Of a stretch of DNA of 64,000 bases, positions 9,260 to 17,867 are shown in pieces (position 1 is the first letter of the stretch; each line of letters begins with the position of its first letter). The position numbers and the translations under genes were made by a program. Where the stretch lies: contig NZ_CP150356.1 in the NCBI RefSeq assembly GCF_051521505.1, positions 2,232,001 through 2,296,000 on the forward strand, written 5' to 3'. The stretch comes from Sorangium sp025924095 (GTDB lineage: Bacteria > Myxococcota_A > Polyangia > Polyangiales > Polyangiaceae). The notes beneath the pieces are model-generated. The model saw only the letters and a list, made by a program, of their open reading frames with translations, was not told where the DNA came from and did not search any database.

Positions 9260-9994
9260 ATGTCCACTCCGCTCGTCGTCGTCGAAGATCTCCGCAAGAC
9301 GTTCGTTCACATGGGGCGCGAGCTCCACGTGCTCTGCGGCATCGATATCGTCATCAACCAGGGCGAGGTCGTGGCGTTCGTGGGCCCCTCCGGGGCCGGC
9401 AAGAGCACGTTCCTCCACTGCATCGGCACGCTGGACCTCCCGACGAGCGGCCGCATCCGCCTCGGCAGCGACGACCTCACCGGCCTCCCGAGCTCGCGCC
9501 TCGCGGCGATCCGGAACCGGATGATCGGCTTCGTCTTCCAGTTCCACCACCTGCTCCCCGAGTTCAACGCGGTCGAGAACGTGATGATGCCGGGCCTCAT
9601 CCAGGGGAAGACCCGCCGCGATATGGAGCCGCTCGCGCGCTCGTTGCTCGCCGAGGTCGGGCTCGCCGAGCGCGCGACGCACCGGCCCGGGGAGCTGTCG
9701 GGCGGCGAGCAGCAGCGGGTGGCCCTGGCGCGGGCGCTCGTCCTGTCGCCGAAGCTCCTCCTCGCCGACGAGCCGACCGGGAACCTCGACACCGCGACGA
9801 GCGACTCGATCCACCAGCTGTTCTTCGAGATGAACCGCAAGCACGGCACCACGATCGTCGTGGTGACGCACAACCTCAGCTTCGCCGAGTCGATGCCGCG
9901 CGTGGTGACCATGCGCGACGGGGCCATCGAGAGCGACCGCATCGGCAACGAGCGCGCCGCGGCCACCGGGTACCGCGGCGGCTCAGCCGGATAG
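9260..9994 (+). CDS. lolD: LolD-type ABC transporter ATP-binding protein
   Basis: A 244-residue ABC ATPase that powers the preceding permease. Walker A (GPSGAGKST), the Q-loop region (FVFQFHHLLPEFNAVENVMMP), signature (LSGGEQQRVALARAL), Walker B (LLLADEPTGNLD) and the H-loop (VVVTHNLSFA) are all intact. FQFHHLLPEF followed by NAVENVMMP is characteristic of the LolD/MacB/FtsE group. The ATG lies 7 bases after the permease stop. Its 3' end overlaps that of the convergent GMC oxidoreductase gene by 12 bases. Only one permease gene is adjacent, so the transporter may use a permease homodimer. Confidence 0.9.
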   Translation: MSTPLVVVEDLRKTFVHMGRELHVLCGIDIVINQGEVVAFVGPSGAGKSTFLHCIGTLDLPTSGRIRLGSDDLTGLPSSRLAAIRNRMIGFVFQFHHLLPEFNAVENVMMPGLIQGKTRRDMEPLARSLLAEVGLAERATHRPGELSGGEQQRVALARALVLSPKLLLADEPTGNLDTATSDSIHQLFFEMNRKHGTTIVVVTHNLSFAESMPRVVTMRDGAIESDRIGNERAAATGYRGGSAG

Positions 9995-12067
9995 GCGCTC
10001 GCTCAGGAGCTCGGCTGCGCGCAGCGACATGGCCATGATGGTCATCTGCGGGTTCACGCCGAGCGACGAGGGGATCGCGCTCCCGTCGCACACGTAAAGG
10101 CCGGCGACGTCGTGCGCCTGGTGGTCTGGCCCGAGGCACGACGACCGCGGATCGACCCCGATACGGCATGTCCCGAGCGGGTGGAACGCGGCCACGTCGA
10201 GGTCCCCTGCCTTGATCTGCCGCGCCTTGAGCCGCTCCAGGTCCGCGGGGCCGTTCACCTCGTCGCAGCCGGCGACGAGCGGCAGGACCCGCCGCGCCCC
10301 CGCGGCCAGGAACACCTCGCAGAGCGTCTCGATCCCGCGCTGCATCTTCGCCACGTCCTCCTGGTTCATCGTGTAGAGCACGAGCGGCGTACCGCCGAGC
10401 CCGGGCCTCACCTCGCCGCGGCTCGTGTCCTTGATCATGAACCCGAAGGTCGCGAGGTGCGGGTATCGCTCCATGAGCTCCGTGTAGCGATGCCCCGTCC
10501 AGGGCACGGCCAGCGCGGCGACGTCGAACGGCAGCGAGCCTCCCTCGAACATCAGCCCTTCATCGGCGAAGTGATCGATCTGGTAGCCCTGCGGGATGCC
10601 TCGCCACTGGTCGATCCGCTCATCGAAGAGCGCCATCACCTTCGACGCCGGGTGGATCGACAGGTTCTTCCCCAGCATGCCGCTCGAGAGGCATGCCCCG
10701 CTCCGGCGCAGCAGCAGCGGCGTCATCAGCGCGCCGCCCGCCACCACGACGGCCTCCGCCCTGACCACGAGCCGCGGCCTCCGCCGCCTGGCGCCGCTCG
10801 GCGCGCGACCGCCGGCCCTCGCGTCGCCGCCGAGCACAGCCGTCGCCCCACGCGCGCGGCCCGCCACGATGTCGATCGTCCTGACGCGCGCCGCCGTGAT
10901 GAGCTGCGCGCCTCGCTTCAGCGCCTCGGGCACGTAGCTCACGTCGGTCGAGCGCTTGGCCCCGGTGGGGCAGCCGAAGCAGCAGATCCCCTGTCCATCG
11001 CACTCCGGCGCGTTGCGCTGGAGCGCCCCGTGGCGGAGGCCGAGCCGCTCCGCGCCGCGCCGGACGATCGGCCCGATCGCCCCGAGGTGCAGCGGATCGG
11101 CGGGGGCGACCTGGAGCATGCGCTCGACGCGCTCGTAGTAGGGGGCGAGCCCGTCGGACGAGAACTCCGCCGGCATCCCCATGCCGCCCCGCCACGAAGC
11201 GAAGGTGCTCTCCGGAGCCCTGTAGCAGGTGCCGGAGTTGATCACGGTGCTCCCTCCGACGGCGCGCCCCGCGAACACCGGGATGCCCACGTTGCCGATC
11301 GCCATGTCGAGCCCGTGGTCGCGGTACATCTCCCGGTACGCCCGCGCGGGCCGCCCGGTGAAGCTCGAGCGGCGGTGGTAGTCGCCCTCCTCGATCATGA
11401 GCACCGCGTGTCCCCGCGACGCGAGCTCGTAGGCGGCGGCCGCTCCGCCGGCCCCGGTGCCGATCACGAGCACCTCGCACTCGAGCTCCAGGTCCTCCTC
11501 GACCTCGCGCCCGTTCGTCACCTGCGAGAGCCACCGGGGCGCCTCGTCGCGCACCGTGGGCAGCTCGTAGCGGCAGCCGACGTGCTCGAACATCTCGGGC
11601 TGGTCGTAGTGGATGAACCTGAGCGGCGTGAGCACGGCGCGGAGCAGCGAGCGCAGCGCCAGCGCCCGGCTCTGCTCGAAGCTGCGGAGCACCTCCATCC
11701 GCTCCTGGAGCGGCAGCGCCGACAGCGGCCTGAGCCGCATCGGCACCGGGGCGAGCTCGATGGCCCACAGCGCTGCGCGCAGCCCCTGCGCGAGGTGCGG
11801 CGGGATCGAGGAGAGCCAGGCCGCGAGGCGGGTGGCGGTCGCCGCGCCAGCGCCCTCGAGGAAGCGGCCGGCCGGCATCGCCGCCTCGGCGAGCGCGGCG
11901 GCGATGCGCAGCTCCCGCTCCGAGAGCGCGGGCCCCTCACCCGCGCCGCCCCCTGTCCGCGGCGCGCTCTCGGCGCCGCCCTCCGCCTGCTGCGCCGTCC
12001 CGGCCCAGCGCCCTCTCCGCTCCAGCGCGGGCCAGCGCCTGAAATCGAGGTCCAATCCCAGGGTCAT
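9983..12067 (-). CDS. GMC-family FAD-dependent oxidoreductase
   Basis: A flavoprotein alcohol/sterol oxidoreductase of the glucose-methanol-choline family, about 694 residues. It has an N-terminal helical extension of some 200 residues, then the Rossmann FAD motif (VLVIGTGAGGAAAAYELA), the GMC signature region (GRAVGGSTVINSGTCYR), a Cys-rich segment (CDGQGICCFGCPTGAK) and the C-terminal active-site block (HPLGTCRIG ... SLGVNPQMTI). I start at the ATG at 12067, preceded by an AAGGGG ribosome-binding sequence. An upstream in-frame ATG at 12130 would overlap the AT-rich promoter candidates. The layout resembles long-chain alcohol and sterol oxidases; substrate is unknown. Confidence 0.88.
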   Translation of the reverse strand: MTLGLDLDFRRWPALERRGRWAGTAQQAEGGAESAPRTGGGAGEGPALSERELRIAAALAEAAMPAGRFLEGAGAATATRLAAWLSSIPPHLAQGLRAALWAIELAPVPMRLRPLSALPLQERMEVLRSFEQSRALALRSLLRAVLTPLRFIHYDQPEMFEHVGCRYELPTVRDEAPRWLSQVTNGREVEEDLELECEVLVIGTGAGGAAAAYELASRGHAVLMIEEGDYHRRSSFTGRPARAYREMYRDHGLDMAIGNVGIPVFAGRAVGGSTVINSGTCYRAPESTFASWRGGMGMPAEFSSDGLAPYYERVERMLQVAPADPLHLGAIGPIVRRGAERLGLRHGALQRNAPECDGQGICCFGCPTGAKRSTDVSYVPEALKRGAQLITAARVRTIDIVAGRARGATAVLGGDARAGGRAPSGARRRRPRLVVRAEAVVVAGGALMTPLLLRRSGACLSSGMLGKNLSIHPASKVMALFDERIDQWRGIPQGYQIDHFADEGLMFEGGSLPFDVAALAVPWTGHRYTELMERYPHLATFGFMIKDTSRGEVRPGLGGTPLVLYTMNQEDVAKMQRGIETLCEVFLAAGARRVLPLVAGCDEVNGPADLERLKARQIKAGDLDVAAFHPLGTCRIGVDPRSSCLGPDHQAHDVAGLYVCDGSAIPSSLGVNPQMTIMAMSLRAAELLSERLSG

Positions 12068-12091
12068 GGTCGTCCGAACCCCTTCGAAAAC

Positions 12092-12130
12092 TTCTGTTAA
12101 TTCTGTAGCAATAGAATCGTCAAAAATCAA
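12092..12130 (-). promoter_or_regulatory. Candidate promoter of the GMC oxidoreductase gene in an AT-rich island
   Basis: On the minus strand two alternatives fit: TTGACG (12118-12123) with TTAACA (12095-12100), and TTGATT (12125-12130) with TACAGA (12102-12107), each with 17-base spacing. The plus strand carries the direct repeat TTCTGT at 12092 and 12101. The island is conspicuous against its GC-rich surroundings. A start at 12067 leaves a short leader. Confidence 0.45.
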
Positions 12131-12187
12131 GGTGGCCCGGCCCGCTCGGTCTTGCGCGTCCCGGACGAAGCGCGCAGGCGTCGCCGA

Positions 12188-13231
12188 TCACGGCAGGGGC
12201 AGGGCCCAGATCGGCGCGCGGGGCTGGAGCGCGAGGTGGTCCCAGGCGTCCTCGGCGATCGCCAGGCCGCGCTCTCCCTCGTCGCGGAAGTGCGCGGCGA
12301 CCGCGCGGAAATAGGGGGCGTCCGGGCGCTCGATCGCGACGATGCCCTTCGGGTCCGACGGGCTCGGCGCGAACGGGCGGCCTGCCTTCGCCCGGCGCGT
12401 GTCGCTCACGAGCGAGATCTCGTCCATGCGGGCGGTGAAGTGCGGCCCCCCGTCGAACGGGTCGACCCTGTGGGCGTAGCGGAAGCCGATGCGGCGCAGG
12501 AGCTTCTCCACCCCCCGGGTCTGCGACCCCACCTTTCCGATCACGCGCTGCGCGTCCTCGGGCAGCAGCGAAGCGTAGATGGTCCCTTCCGGGAAGAGCC
12601 CCTTGATGAACTCCTTGTTCTTCTTGGAGAGGAGGTCTGCTTCGGCATAGCTCATGTCGGTGAACTTGCGCCCGAGCGCTTCCCACAGGTGGCTTGTTCC
12701 ATCCGGCTCGAGCGGGGGCATCAGCTCCGCGAGGATCTCCTCCTGGAACAGGTCGGGGCGCGCGGCCATGTAGAGGAAGCGAACATACGAGATCATCGTG
12801 CCGAGCCGCTCGGGCCCCTGCCGGTAGTCTGGCATGAGCACGAGTCCGCCGATCTCCGTGGGGCCGCTGTACGAGTAGCCGATGCGCAGCACGGTATGAT
12901 GGAAGTGCTTGTCGATCGTGGCCGAGTACTTCTCTTCGTCGAACACGTCGAAGAAGATGTACGGGATGCCGCGCCGGCCGAGCTGCGCGATGATCATCGA
13001 GGTGCCGACGATCATGCCCTTGTCGCCCTTCGTCCGGTCGACGAGCACAAACACGTATTGGCGGAGACGGGGGTCCTGGATCGCCCCGCTGAAGCTCCTG
13101 TGGCTCTCGGCGACGATCTCGTGGATTGCGTCACGGTTGTTCGGCAGGTTGACCGAGTTCAGGTGGCGCGCGACATAGAGGAGCTGCTCCTCGTCGCCGG
13201 TCACGGCTGCGCGTATTTCAAACGAGATCAT
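12188..13231 (-). CDS. astA: AstA-like arginine N-succinyltransferase
   Basis: A 347-residue acyltransferase with clear AstA features: an N-terminal GNAT-like start (IRAAVTGDEEQLLYVARHLNS), the GGLVLMPDYRQGPE block, WEALGRKFTDMSYAEADLLS, EFIKGLFPEGTIYASLLP and the FDGGPHF segment near the C-terminus. In the AST pathway the enzyme transfers succinyl from succinyl-CoA to arginine as the first step of arginine catabolism. None of the other pathway genes (astB, C, D, E) is beside it, so it may act on another amine. The start ATG is at 13231. It lies 144 bases downstream of the AroE-like gene on the same strand. Confidence 0.8.
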   Translation of the reverse strand: MISFEIRAAVTGDEEQLLYVARHLNSVNLPNNRDAIHEIVAESHRSFSGAIQDPRLRQYVFVLVDRTKGDKGMIVGTSMIIAQLGRRGIPYIFFDVFDEEKYSATIDKHFHHTVLRIGYSYSGPTEIGGLVLMPDYRQGPERLGTMISYVRFLYMAARPDLFQEEILAELMPPLEPDGTSHLWEALGRKFTDMSYAEADLLSKKNKEFIKGLFPEGTIYASLLPEDAQRVIGKVGSQTRGVEKLLRRIGFRYAHRVDPFDGGPHFTARMDEISLVSDTRRAKAGRPFAPSPSDPKGIVAIERPDAPYFRAVAAHFRDEGERGLAIAEDAWDHLALQPRAPIWALPLP

Positions 13232-13375
13232 CGGGTGAAGCCTACGCGTGGCGCTCGCGCTTGGCCATTGCTCCGGCTGCGGCGATCGAGGCCTACGACA
13301 GCGGTCGTCGCGCGCCGCGCCGCCTGGCCGCGCCGGTGGGCCGGACAGCGGAGTCGGCCCGGTGGGCTGCGCGCG

Positions 13376-14221
13376 TCAGCCGAGCTGAGCGCGGAGCGCC
13401 TCGTCCATGACGTCGAGCGGCGGCTCCCGCCCCGTGTAGAGCCGGAACTGCTCTGCTGCCTGGTGGAGGAGCATCCTCCCGCCGTGAACGGCGGTGGCCC
13501 CGCGCCGCCGCGCTGCCTCCACGAGCTCCGTGATCATCGGCTTGTACACGATGTCCATCACAAGGAGACCCTCCCGCAACGCCTCTTCCGGGACAGGGCT
13601 CCGCGGGTCGACCTCGGCCATGCCGCGCGACGTCGCGTTGACGAGGACGTCGTGGTCGGGCGAGAGCGCCTCCCCGTCGAGCGGCGCGGCCGCGCCGCCG
13701 ACCGCCGCCGCGAGCTGCCGCGCCTTCTCGAGATCGCGGTTCGCGACCGTGACGCGGGCGCCGCGCTCCGCGAGCCCGAACGCGACCGCGCGCGCCGCGC
13801 CGCCCGCGCCGAGGAGCAGCACCCGCGCGCCTCCGAGCGGCGTCACCTCCTCGAGCGCCCGCACCGCGCCGATCCAGTCGGTATTGTAGCCCCGGAGGCG
13901 CCCGTCGTCGTTGACGATGGTGTTCACCGCGCCGATCCGCGCGGCGACGGGGTCGATCTCGTCCAGCAATGGAATTACCGCCTGCTTGTAGGGCATCGAC
14001 ACACCCAGGCCGCGGATCCCGAGCGCCCGCATCCCGCGCGTCGCGCCCTCAACATCGGTCACCGCAAAAGGGATATAGGTAAATTCGAGCCCCAGCGCGC
14101 GGTAGCCGGCGAGGTGCATGGCGGCCCCTGTCGATACCGGATGACGCGACATTGATCCGCAGAGTGTGAGACGGCCTAGATCCTGGGAGAACGATGCAGT
14201 CGACGAAGTACACCCGTGCAT
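13376..14221 (-). CDS. Shikimate dehydrogenase family protein (AroE-like) with a degenerate substrate-carboxylate motif
   Basis: Predicted NADP-dependent dehydrogenase of the AroE family, 281 residues from the ATG at 14221. The catalytic Lys (VSMPYKQAVIP) and Asp (YNTDWIGA), the GAVNTI motif and the nucleotide-binding loop (LLLGAGGAARAVAFGL), followed by ANRDLEKA, are intact. However, the N-terminal shikimate-binding segment that usually reads HPVxHSxSP is HPVSTGAAMH, two residues shorter and without the paired serines that hold the substrate carboxylate. It may therefore be a paralog acting on something other than shikimate. The 5' end overlaps the divergent lepB frame; the first 20 residues are uncertain. 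Confidence 0.8.
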   Translation of the reverse strand: MHGCTSSTASFSQDLGRLTLCGSMSRHPVSTGAAMHLAGYRALGLEFTYIPFAVTDVEGATRGMRALGIRGLGVSMPYKQAVIPLLDEIDPVAARIGAVNTIVNDDGRLRGYNTDWIGAVRALEEVTPLGGARVLLLGAGGAARAVAFGLAERGARVTVANRDLEKARQLAAAVGGAAAPLDGEALSPDHDVLVNATSRGMAEVDPRSPVPEEALREGLLVMDIVYKPMITELVEAARRRGATAVHGGRMLLHQAAEQFRLYTGREPPLDVMDEALRAQLG

Positions 14222-14250
14222 GCAGCGAAGCTGGCCTGTCTCCAGCGCGG

Positions 14251-15003
14251 ATGCTAGCCCCGCCAGCGATGAGCGAACCCAGCTCCCCCGGGCCGGCGGT
14301 GGAGGTTGCGACAGCGTGCCTCCAGCCCGTCAAGGCCGGCCTGTTCGTGCCCCGATCCGATCGCGCGTTCGCGCGGCGCGCCTACCGCACGGTCGCGCCG
14401 CTCGCCCGGAGCCTCCTCAAGGTCCTCGCGGCCCTCGTGATCCTCACGCTGGGTCGCTCGACCCTCGCGGACCAGTACCATGTGCCCACCGGCTCGATGT
14501 GGCCGACGATCGCCCCGGGCGATCGCATCCTTGTCGACAAGGTCGCCTACGGGGTCCGCGTCCCGCTCACGGATCGCTACCTGTTCGAGCGCAGCGGTCC
14601 GAGCGCCGGCGACGTGGTGCTCTTCGCGGATCCGCGCGGCGGCTCCACCCTCCTCGTCAAGCGCGTGATCGCGCTCCCTGGGCAGACGGTGATGCTCCGG
14701 CGAGGCTTGCTGTACGTCGACGGCGCGGCGCAGGCGATCGAGCAGCTCGGGGACGGCACGCGGGTGGAGCACCTCGGATCGGTCACGCACGCGGCGGGCG
14801 AGCCCGACCTCGCCGCGTTCGGGCCGGTCGTCGTGCCTCCGGACCACCTCTTCGTGATGGGCGACAACCGCGCCGCCTCGCTCGACAGCCGGGCGATGGG
14901 GGCGGTGCCGAGGGAGCTCGTCCGCGGCCGCGTGCTCAGCGTCGTCTATCACCACGACGGCGAGGGCTTCGACCTGTCCCGCGCCCTGCTGAGCGTCGAC
15001 TGA
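14251..15003 (+). CDS. lepB: Signal peptidase I
   Basis: Cleaves signal peptides from exported proteins at the outer face of the inner membrane. About 250 residues: a cytoplasmic N-terminus, one membrane anchor (LLKVLAALVILTLGRSTL), the catalytic-serine box (HVPTGSMWPTIAPGDRILV), the catalytic-lysine box (LLVKRVIALPGQTV) and the GDNR box (FVMGDNRAASLDSR). I choose the ATG at 14251. An upstream start at 14194 would overlap the aroE-like coding start, and ATG 14269 is also possible. A single anchor is seen rather than the two of E. coli LepB. It is convergent with ftsH, with 22 bases between. Confidence 0.92.
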   Translation: MLAPPAMSEPSSPGPAVEVATACLQPVKAGLFVPRSDRAFARRAYRTVAPLARSLLKVLAALVILTLGRSTLADQYHVPTGSMWPTIAPGDRILVDKVAYGVRVPLTDRYLFERSGPSAGDVVLFADPRGGSTLLVKRVIALPGQTVMLRRGLLYVDGAAQAIEQLGDGTRVEHLGSVTHAAGEPDLAAFGPVVVPPDHLFVMGDNRAASLDSRAMGAVPRELVRGRVLSVVYHHDGEGFDLSRALLSVD

Positions 15004-15025
15004 GGTCGACCGAGCGCCCGCGGCC

Positions 15026-16846
15026 CTACACTTCGCCGCTCGTCATCATCGCCCTGATCTCGTCGCCGCTCAGGGTCTCGACCTCGTACAGCCTCGCGGC
15101 GATGCGCTCGAGCGTCGCGCGGCGCTCGTGGATCATCGCGCGCGCCCGCGCCTCCGCGTCCGCGAGGATCCGCGCGACCTCCGCGTCGATCTCGCGCGCG
15201 GTCGCGTCGCTGCACTCCCGCCCCGCGCCCGGTGAGGGCGCGCCCCGCGACTCGCCCAGGAACGACAGCGGCCGGCGCGGCTCCAGCGCCGAGAGCCCCA
15301 CCCCCTGGCCCATCCCGAGCTCGCGCACCATGCGGCGCGCGAGCTCCGTCGCGTTGAGCAGGTCGTCCTGCGCGCCGGTCGACAGGTCCCCGACGGCCTC
15401 CGCCTCGGCGGCGCGCCCGCCGAGCAGCACGACGAGCCGGTCGAGGATCTCCTGCCGGCTCCACAGGTAACGGTCCTCGCGCGGCTGCTGCATCGTGTAC
15501 CCGAGCGCCCCCGCCCCGCGCGGCACGATCGACACCTTGCGCACCGGGTCCTGCGTCGGCAGCAGCGTGGCGGTCAGCGCGTGCCCCACCTCGTGGTAGG
15601 CGACCACGAGCTTCTCGCGCGCTCCGAGCCGCCGGCCTCGCCGCTCGATCCCCGCGATCCCGCGCTCGATCGCGGCCTCCATGTCGCTCTGCCGCACCGC
15701 GGCCGCCCTGCGTCGCGCCGCGAGCAGCGCCGCCTCGTTGACGATGTTCGCGAGGTCGGCCCCGACGAGCCCCGCGGTCTGCGCGGCCACGGCGTCGAGG
15801 TCCACGTCCGCATCGAGCACCACCTTCCTCCCGTGCACCGCGAGGATCTCTCTCCGCTCGGCGAGGTCGGGCCTGTCGACGTGCACCCGGCGGTCGAACC
15901 GCCCCGCCCTGAGGAGCGCCGGATCGAGGATCTCGGGGCGGTTCGTCGCGGCGAGCACGATCATCGCCGTACGCGCGTCGAACCCGTCCATCTCGGTCAG
16001 GAGCTGGTTGAGCGTCTGCTCGCGCTCGTCATGGCCGCCGACGGAGCCGCCGATGCCACGGGCCTTGCCGACCGCGTCGAGCTCGTCGATGAACACGAGG
16101 CAGGTCCCCTTCTCGCGCGCCTGGGAGAAGAGGTCGCGCACGCGCGCGGCGCCGACGCCGACGAACATCTCCACGAACTCCGACCCGCACGCGCTGAAGA
16201 AGGGGACGCTCGCCTCTCCGGCGATCGCCCGCGCCAGCAGCGTCTTGCCCGTGCCGGGCGGCCCCACCAGGAGCACCCCCCTGGGCATCCGGCCGCCGAG
16301 CTTCTCGTAGCGCTCGGGCGCCTTGAGGAAGTCGACGATCTCGCCGAGCTCGGCCTTCGCCTCGGCGCTGCCCGCGACGTCGCGGAACGTCGCTGTCGCC
16401 CCCCGCTCCTCGTAGAGCCGTGCCTTGTTCTTGCCGAACGCGGTCGCGGCGCTCGACACGTTCCCTGCCGCCGTCGCCCGCCGCGACACGAGATGGACCA
16501 TCGCGACCAGCGCGGCGAGCGGCAGCGCCAGCCAGAGGTACGGCAGCAGCCCCCGCTCGTCCGCGACGCGCGTGTACGGGATTCCGCGCCCGTCGAGGTC
16601 GGCGAGCAGATCCTTCTCGGTCGGCTCGATGCGCCCCGTGCGGTAGCTCCGCGGCGCGCTCGCGCTCAGGCCGGGCGCCGTTCGCCCGATGTACACGCCG
16701 TCCCGGATCTCGACCTCGGCGAGCTCTCCGCTCTCCGCGAGCGAGCGGAAGCGCGCGTACGGAATGCGGCTCTCGGACGCCACCACCACCTGAAGCAGCA
16801 GCGCCGAGCCGAGCACCAGGACGAGAACAATCCAGAGCGACCGCAT
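15026..16846 (-). CDS. ftsH: ATP-dependent zinc metalloprotease FtsH
   Basis: Membrane-anchored AAA protease that extracts and degrades membrane and regulatory proteins. 606 residues from the ATG at 16846. Transmembrane helix 1 spans about 4-23, a small periplasmic domain follows, and helix 2 spans about 100-121. The AAA module has Walker A GPPGTGKT (195-202), Walker B (CLVFIDELDAVG) and the second region of homology around LRAGRFDRRVHVDRPD. The zinc site is HEVGH (418-422), with a downstream Asp in EAVGDLSTGAQDDL. HEVGH replaces the commoner HEAGH but keeps all ligands. Longer upstream reading is rejected because it is low-complexity and overlaps the lipoprotein on the other strand. Confidence 0.94.
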   Translation of the reverse strand: MRSLWIVLVLVLGSALLLQVVVASESRIPYARFRSLAESGELAEVEIRDGVYIGRTAPGLSASAPRSYRTGRIEPTEKDLLADLDGRGIPYTRVADERGLLPYLWLALPLAALVAMVHLVSRRATAAGNVSSAATAFGKNKARLYEERGATATFRDVAGSAEAKAELGEIVDFLKAPERYEKLGGRMPRGVLLVGPPGTGKTLLARAIAGEASVPFFSACGSEFVEMFVGVGAARVRDLFSQAREKGTCLVFIDELDAVGKARGIGGSVGGHDEREQTLNQLLTEMDGFDARTAMIVLAATNRPEILDPALLRAGRFDRRVHVDRPDLAERREILAVHGRKVVLDADVDLDAVAAQTAGLVGADLANIVNEAALLAARRRAAAVRQSDMEAAIERGIAGIERRGRRLGAREKLVVAYHEVGHALTATLLPTQDPVRKVSIVPRGAGALGYTMQQPREDRYLWSRQEILDRLVVLLGGRAAEAEAVGDLSTGAQDDLLNATELARRMVRELGMGQGVGLSALEPRRPLSFLGESRGAPSPGAGRECSDATAREIDAEVARILADAEARARAMIHERRATLERIAARLYEVETLSGDEIRAMMTSGEV

Positions 16847-17038
16847 GGCTCGCCTCCGCGCGGACAGGGGACGTCGCCCGCAGGCGCGGCCCGTCGCCCC
16901 GGTGCGCCCTGCACGGAGCCTGCCAAGGCGGCCAGTGCACCGTCGGGCGCAGGCCGTGGGAGGGCTCGACCCATGAGCCGCGCCGAGCGCGCCCGGCGCG
17001 GCATGGACGCACGGCGCGAACCGATCAACCCTGGTCGC

Positions 17039-17563
17039 ATGGGGAGAGCTCTTTTCTTGATCACAGGTCCGTTGACGATGTTGCTGTTCGGGTGCGGCGG
17101 GGCTCCGCCACCTCCGGCCGAGCAGCCCGAGCCCGCGCGACCGGAGGAGCCCGCGCCGGGCGCCGAGCCCGCGCCGGAGGCCGCCCTGGGCGTCGAGGCG
17201 CCGGAGGCGGAGCCCGCTGCGACGCCGCCGTCCGCAGCGCCGGCGGCGCCGCGGCGCGAGGGCTCGGTGCCCGACGACTATGCGCTCATGCATGGCGACT
17301 GCGTGGATCTCGGCAAACAGCTCACGGCCCTCACGCGCACGGAGCAGGTCGCGGCGCTGAGCGCCAAGCTGACGCCGGAGCAGCGGGGCGAGACCGAGAA
17401 GAAGATCGACGCGGTCGCCGCCACCCTCGGAGAGCAGTATGCGCAGGCGTGCGAGCAGAACGTCGGCAAGCACGTGGAGCCGAGGTCGCTCAAGTGCGCG
17501 TTCGACGCGCGGAGCGTCAGGGCGTTCGAGGCCTGCCTCAACGCGCCGCCGCCGGCCAAGTGA
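17039..17563 (+). CDS. Hypothetical lipoprotein
   Basis: A 174-residue predicted lipoprotein starting at ATG 17039, with signal peptide MGRALFLITGPLTMLLFGC and the lipidated Cys near residue 19. A Pro/Ala/Glu-rich linker follows (about 22-78), typical of myxobacterial envelope proteins. The C-terminal 90 residues are a helical domain with four cysteines (MHGDCVDLG, YAQACEQN, SLKCAFDA, EACLNA), possibly two disulfides. I do not recognise a family. The frame continues far upstream antisense to ftsH, but that stretch is shadow. Confidence 0.7.
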   Translation: MGRALFLITGPLTMLLFGCGGAPPPPAEQPEPARPEEPAPGAEPAPEAALGVEAPEAEPAATPPSAAPAAPRREGSVPDDYALMHGDCVDLGKQLTALTRTEQVAALSAKLTPEQRGETEKKIDAVAATLGEQYAQACEQNVGKHVEPRSLKCAFDARSVRAFEACLNAPPPAK

Positions 17564-17606
17564 CGCCTCCGCGGCGCGCGCCGGATGACGGCGCGCTCGA
17601 TGCAGA

Positions 17607-17612
17607 TATAAT
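17607..17612 (+). promoter_or_regulatory. Consensus -10 box TATAAT upstream of the small protein/sigma pair
   Basis: A perfect TATAAT in very GC-rich DNA, 10 bases before the ATG at 17623, would place the transcript start within a few bases of the start codon. A weak -35 candidate (ATGACG, 17585-17590) sits 16 bases upstream. It supports the ATG at 17623 over the one at 17611, which overlaps the box, and suggests a very short or absent leader. Confidence 0.5.
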
Positions 17613-17622
17613 GTGGCCCCGC

Positions 17623-17865
17623 ATGGACGCTTCGCCCCTCGACGACCCCTGGATCGCCGCTCAGGTCGACGCCGCCGTGGCGCCTTACGTGGGTCGCCTG
17701 CCGGCGGAAGAGGTCGCGTGGATGCGCGAGCAGCTCGCCGAGGTCTTGCTGCACGACGAGGAGGCGATCCGCCTCCTCCGGCGCGCGCAACCGCGCGAGG
17801 TCGACGAGAGCGGCGAGCGGGCTTTCGGGGTGCTCGGCGCAGCGGGGCGCGCCAAGGCGGGTTAG
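17623..17865 (+). CDS. Small hypothetical protein preceding a sigma factor
   Basis: An 80-residue acidic helical protein starting at ATG 17623, just after a TATAAT box. It has no signal peptide or membrane segment and matches no family I recognise. Visible features are an amphipathic central helix (EEVAWMREQLAEVLLHDEEAIRLL) split by charged residues, and a Gly/Ala-rich tail. The sigma-like gene follows after 2 bases, so the two are almost certainly co-transcribed. A role as a partner or anti-sigma of that protein is possible but is inference from position only. Confidence 0.55.
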   Translation: MDASPLDDPWIAAQVDAAVAPYVGRLPAEEVAWMREQLAEVLLHDEEAIRLLRRAQPREVDESGERAFGVLGAAGRAKAG

Positions 17866-17867
17866 CG

